DNA of 64,000 nt from Flavobacterium aquicola (GTDB taxonomy: Bacteria > Bacteroidota > Bacteroidia > Flavobacteriales > Flavobacteriaceae). Position numbers and translations under genes: made by a program. The first letter of the stretch is position 1. The number at the start of each line of letters is the position of its first letter. The notes under the pieces are model-generated. The model ran no database searches, had not been told where the DNA came from, and saw only the letters and a program-made list of their open reading frames with translations. The stretch spans positions 62,001 through 126,000 of the forward strand of contig NZ_QUNI01000002.1 of the NCBI RefSeq assembly GCF_003385115.1. Direction: 5' to 3'. Below are positions 61,944-64,000 of the stretch, in pieces.

Positions 61944-63042
61944 ATGACAACTACCGAACAAATAAAAGGTATTGTAGAACGCCTTGGTGCGTTGAGGAGG
62001 TATCTTTGACGTTGATGCCAAGCTTATCGAAATAGCCAACGAAGAAGAAAAAACTTTTGCGCCCGACTTTTGGAACAATGCCAAAGAAGCCGAAATTATT
62101 GTAAAAAATCTTCGAGGAAAAAAGAAATGGATTGAAGACTATAACAAGGCTGTCGACATGACTGACGAGTTACAGCTTGCTTATGATTTCTACAAAGAAG
62201 GAGAATTAACTCCCGAAGAACTAGATCATCAGTACGATGTAACCCAAGCTCACATTGAAGCAATCGAATTCAAAAATATGCTTTCAGAAGAAGGTGATAG
62301 TTTGAGTGCAGTTCTTCAGATTACTGCCGGAGCCGGCGGTACAGAAAGCTGCGATTGGGCCGAAATGCTTATGCGTATGTACATGATGTGGGCTGAAAAG
62401 GAAGGCTACAAAATCCGTGAACTGAATTTTCAAAAAGGTGATGCAGCCGGTATAAAAACGGTTACATTAGAAATTGAAGGTGATTATTCTTTTGGTTATC
62501 TGAAAGGAGAAAACGGCGTTCACCGTTTGGTGCGTATTTCGCCTTTTGACAGTAATGCAAAAAGACATACTTCTTTTGTTTCCGTGTACGTATATCCGCT
62601 TGTTGACGACACTATCGAAATTGAAATCAATCCAGCCGATATAGAAATTACAACCGCTCGTTCCAGTGGTGCCGGAGGTCAAAATGTAAACAAGGTAGAA
62701 ACCAAAGTACAATTGACACACAAGCCAACCGGAATTCAGATTCAGTGTTCTGAGACGCGTTCGCAGCACGATAACAGAACTCGTGCGATGCAAATGTTAC
62801 GTTCTCAATTATATGAAATTGAACTCAAAAAACAGCAGGAACAGCGTTCTGATATTGAAGCCGGAAAAATGAAAATTGAATGGGGATCACAAATACGTAA
62901 TTATGTAATGCAACCCTACAAACTAGTCAAAGATGTTAGAACAGGACAGGAAACCAGCGATGTAGACAGCGTAATGAATGGAAACATTGATGGCTTTCTA
63001 AAAGCATATCTAATGATGATGGGACAAAAAGAGGAAGAATAA
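61944..63042 (+). CDS. prfB: Peptide chain release factor 2, with programmed +1 frameshift
   Basis: About 365 aa after frameshifting. The ATG at 61944 opens a 21-codon frame that ends in CTT TGA at 62004-62009, preceded by AGGAGG and TAT, the classic RF2 autoregulatory site; the TGA is itself an RF2 stop codon. Slipping one base forward at the CTT (U of TGA skipped) continues as GAC at 62008 and joins the long frame to 63042 (coding join 61944-62006, 62008-63042). Functional motifs are the SPF tripeptide in [14 protein letters not shown] and GGQ in [14 protein letters not shown]. Low RF2 favours slippage, so the cell controls its own RF2 level. The longest uninterrupted frame (from 62158) lacks the N-terminus. 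Confidence 0.95.
61995..62010 (+). promoter_or_regulatory. RF2 programmed-frameshift signal
   Basis: AGGAGG (61995-62000), TAT, CTTTGAC: the Shine-Dalgarno-like stimulator is three bases before the CTT slip codon, as in E. coli prfB (AGGGGGTATCTTTGAC). Confidence 0.93.
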
Positions 63043-63069
63043 ATACTGAAAGTATTCTGACTTATAAAT

Positions 63070-63104
63070 GCAAACCCGACAGTTTCAACTTGTCGGGTTT
63101 TTTA
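63070..63104 (+). terminator. Two-way intrinsic terminator after prfB
   Basis: AAACCCGACA pairs with TGTCGGGTTT across a 10-base loop and runs into Ts. It also terminates the phospholipase gene from the other side. Confidence 0.93.
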
Positions 63105-63111
63105 TATAAAA

Positions 63112-64000
63112 TTACAGCCATTCAACCAGGGAAATTCCAACTCCAACTGTTGTCTGTAAATGATTATAATCTATTAATGACTCACCATAACCATGTGAAA
63201 CTTGAAAATAAGCTTTCAAATTGTTTTTAATGGGGTAAGACCAGGAAAATTCTGCGTAACCTCTTGGCGTTGAATTGAAATTCATATTATAACCTCCCAG
63301 GAATGAAACTATATGTCCTTTTTTTTCATAAATAACATTCAAATCAGCACGTCCTGTATAATCTGAAATATCTGGATTGTCCCCGCTATTATCTGACAAT
63401 CCATACCATGACCTCAAATAAACCGTCCAGTTTTTTCGTTCGAGTCCTGCATGTAGAATAAATCTGTTTAAACTCCTTGAAAAAGGGTCGCTTTTTCCAT
63501 TAGACAAATGGTTAAATGCAATTCCTACCATTCGGGTATTAAAACCTAAAACCTTAAATTTGACAGGGAAATTCAAAATTATTTCAGGTTCATAATTTAT
63601 TTCCCTGAAAGGACGTGAAAGTTCATGATTATAAAGCTGCCAAAATGATTTTTGGGTATAAGCAACCCATAAATCGGCACTTCCCCACAAAAAACTCTGC
63701 AACACCTTAGTCTTAAAACTCAATTGAAATTTAAACTCAATGTTATCATACGGCAGCTCTTCCGGCACTATATATTCAGGGCTGTTATTTTCAGAATGAG
63801 GCTGATCATTGGGATTGCTTGAATACTTACCTAACAGGAAGTAAATAGGCTTGTACGGCGTTAGTAAAAAAGTACTTCTAACAGCAGTGGTATCTAATTC
63901 CCATCGCTGAGACAAATTTTTGGGTTTGACTCTAATATCATTCAAAGATTGAATCTGGGCATGTGCTGCAAAAGAAAGTAACAGCCAGAAAAAGGTTATA
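63112..64000 (-). CDS. pldA: Outer-membrane phospholipase A (partial, 5' end outside window)
   Basis: The frame continues beyond position 64000, so the gene is cut. The visible N-terminal part has a signal-peptide-like stretch (TFFWLLLSFAAHAQ) just inside the window edge. The catalytic signature FNHLSNGKSDPFSRSLNR matches outer-membrane phospholipase A (His and Ser of the NHxSNG motif). The rest is alternating strands of a beta-barrel, ending with Trp-Leu (SLVEWL). It hydrolyses phospholipids in the outer membrane. An in-frame TTG at 63945 is not the start because the signal peptide lies upstream. Confidence 0.88.
   Translation of the reverse strand, partial: ITFFWLLLSFAAHAQIQSLNDIRVKPKNLSQRWELDTTAVRSTFLLTPYKPIYFLLGKYSSNPNDQPHSENNSPEYIVPEELPYDNIEFKFQLSFKTKVLQSFLWGSADLWVAYTQKSFWQLYNHELSRPFREINYEPEIILNFPVKFKVLGFNTRMVGIAFNHLSNGKSDPFSRSLNRFILHAGLERKNWTVYLRSWYGLSDNSGDNPDISDYTGRADLNVIYEKKGHIVSFLGGYNMNFNSTPRGYAEFSWSYPIKNNLKAYFQVSHGYGESLIDYNHLQTTVGVGISLVEWL

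Noticed and set aside
62158..63042. Release factor as a 294-aa gene starting at 62158
   Set aside because: An RF2 of that length lacks domain 1. The missing part is found upstream across the programmed frameshift site at 62004-62010.
63112..63945. Phospholipase as a complete gene starting at TTG 63945
   Set aside because: The same frame continues upstream through a clear signal-peptide-like stretch to the edge of the window.

Overview
The window looks like a chromosomal segment of a Flavobacterium-type bacterium (Bacteroidota, Flavobacteriia). The evidence is low-GC DNA, promoters of the TAnnTTTG type with an upstream TTG, very few Shine-Dalgarno sequences, a type IX secretion sorting tail, an arginine pathway that uses an N-acyl-ornithine carbamoyltransferase, and many short A/T-flanked terminators. 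No tRNA, rRNA, CRISPR array or transposase was seen.

Layout. 0-4.5 kb: the end of an arginine biosynthesis operon (N-acylornithine carbamoyltransferase, argB, an M20 deacylase, argH). 4.7-11.3 kb: a membrane sensor-like protein, two overlapping DUF2157-type membrane proteins, a YtxJ-type thiol protein and ClpB. 11.3-16 kb: an accessory, repeat-rich island with a frameshifted KilA-N gene, small unknown genes, a TIR protein with a UvrD/PcrA-type C-terminal domain, a 21-bp minisatellite and a perfect GC-rich inverted repeat. 16-19.4 kb: a copper module (AraC-type regulator with a CxxC N-terminus, CopA-type ATPase, HMA chaperone). 19.4-26.7 kb: nitroreductase, a run of small membrane/stress proteins (39-aa protein, YtxH, holin-like, DUF808, YflT-like) and a prolyl oligopeptidase. 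26.9-29.5 kb: phosphatase, F420-reductase-like protein and a flavin oxidoreductase. 29.6-33.3 kb: a second accessory stretch of very AT-rich orphan genes, including a compact endonuclease V, separated by ~130-bp imperfect direct repeats. 33.4-64 kb: mainly housekeeping genes (agmatine catabolism aguB-aguA, M1 peptidase, smpB, pcm, 3-hydroxyacyl-CoA dehydrogenase, yggS, DnaQ/GIY-YIG nuclease, ion channel, miaA, acyl-ACP thioesterase, cysteine synthase family, oligopeptidase B, ybaB, threonine aldolase, prfB, phospholipase A).

Most notable: (1) a TIR domain joined to a Tudor-like UvrD/PcrA C-terminal domain, a candidate RNA-polymerase-associated defence effector; (2) a repeat family with five copies whose central hairpin changes sequence by compensatory substitutions, so it is probably a structured element; (3) three near-identical terminators bracketing the KilA-N gene and its neighbour, suggesting insertion by recombination at terminators; (4) a perfect 30-bp palindrome inserted in frame within yggS, with a second copy just downstream; (5) a canonical prfB programmed +1 frameshift with an AGGAGG stimulator, in a lineage that hardly uses Shine-Dalgarno pairing.

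All functions are read from motifs and family memory. No database search was possible.
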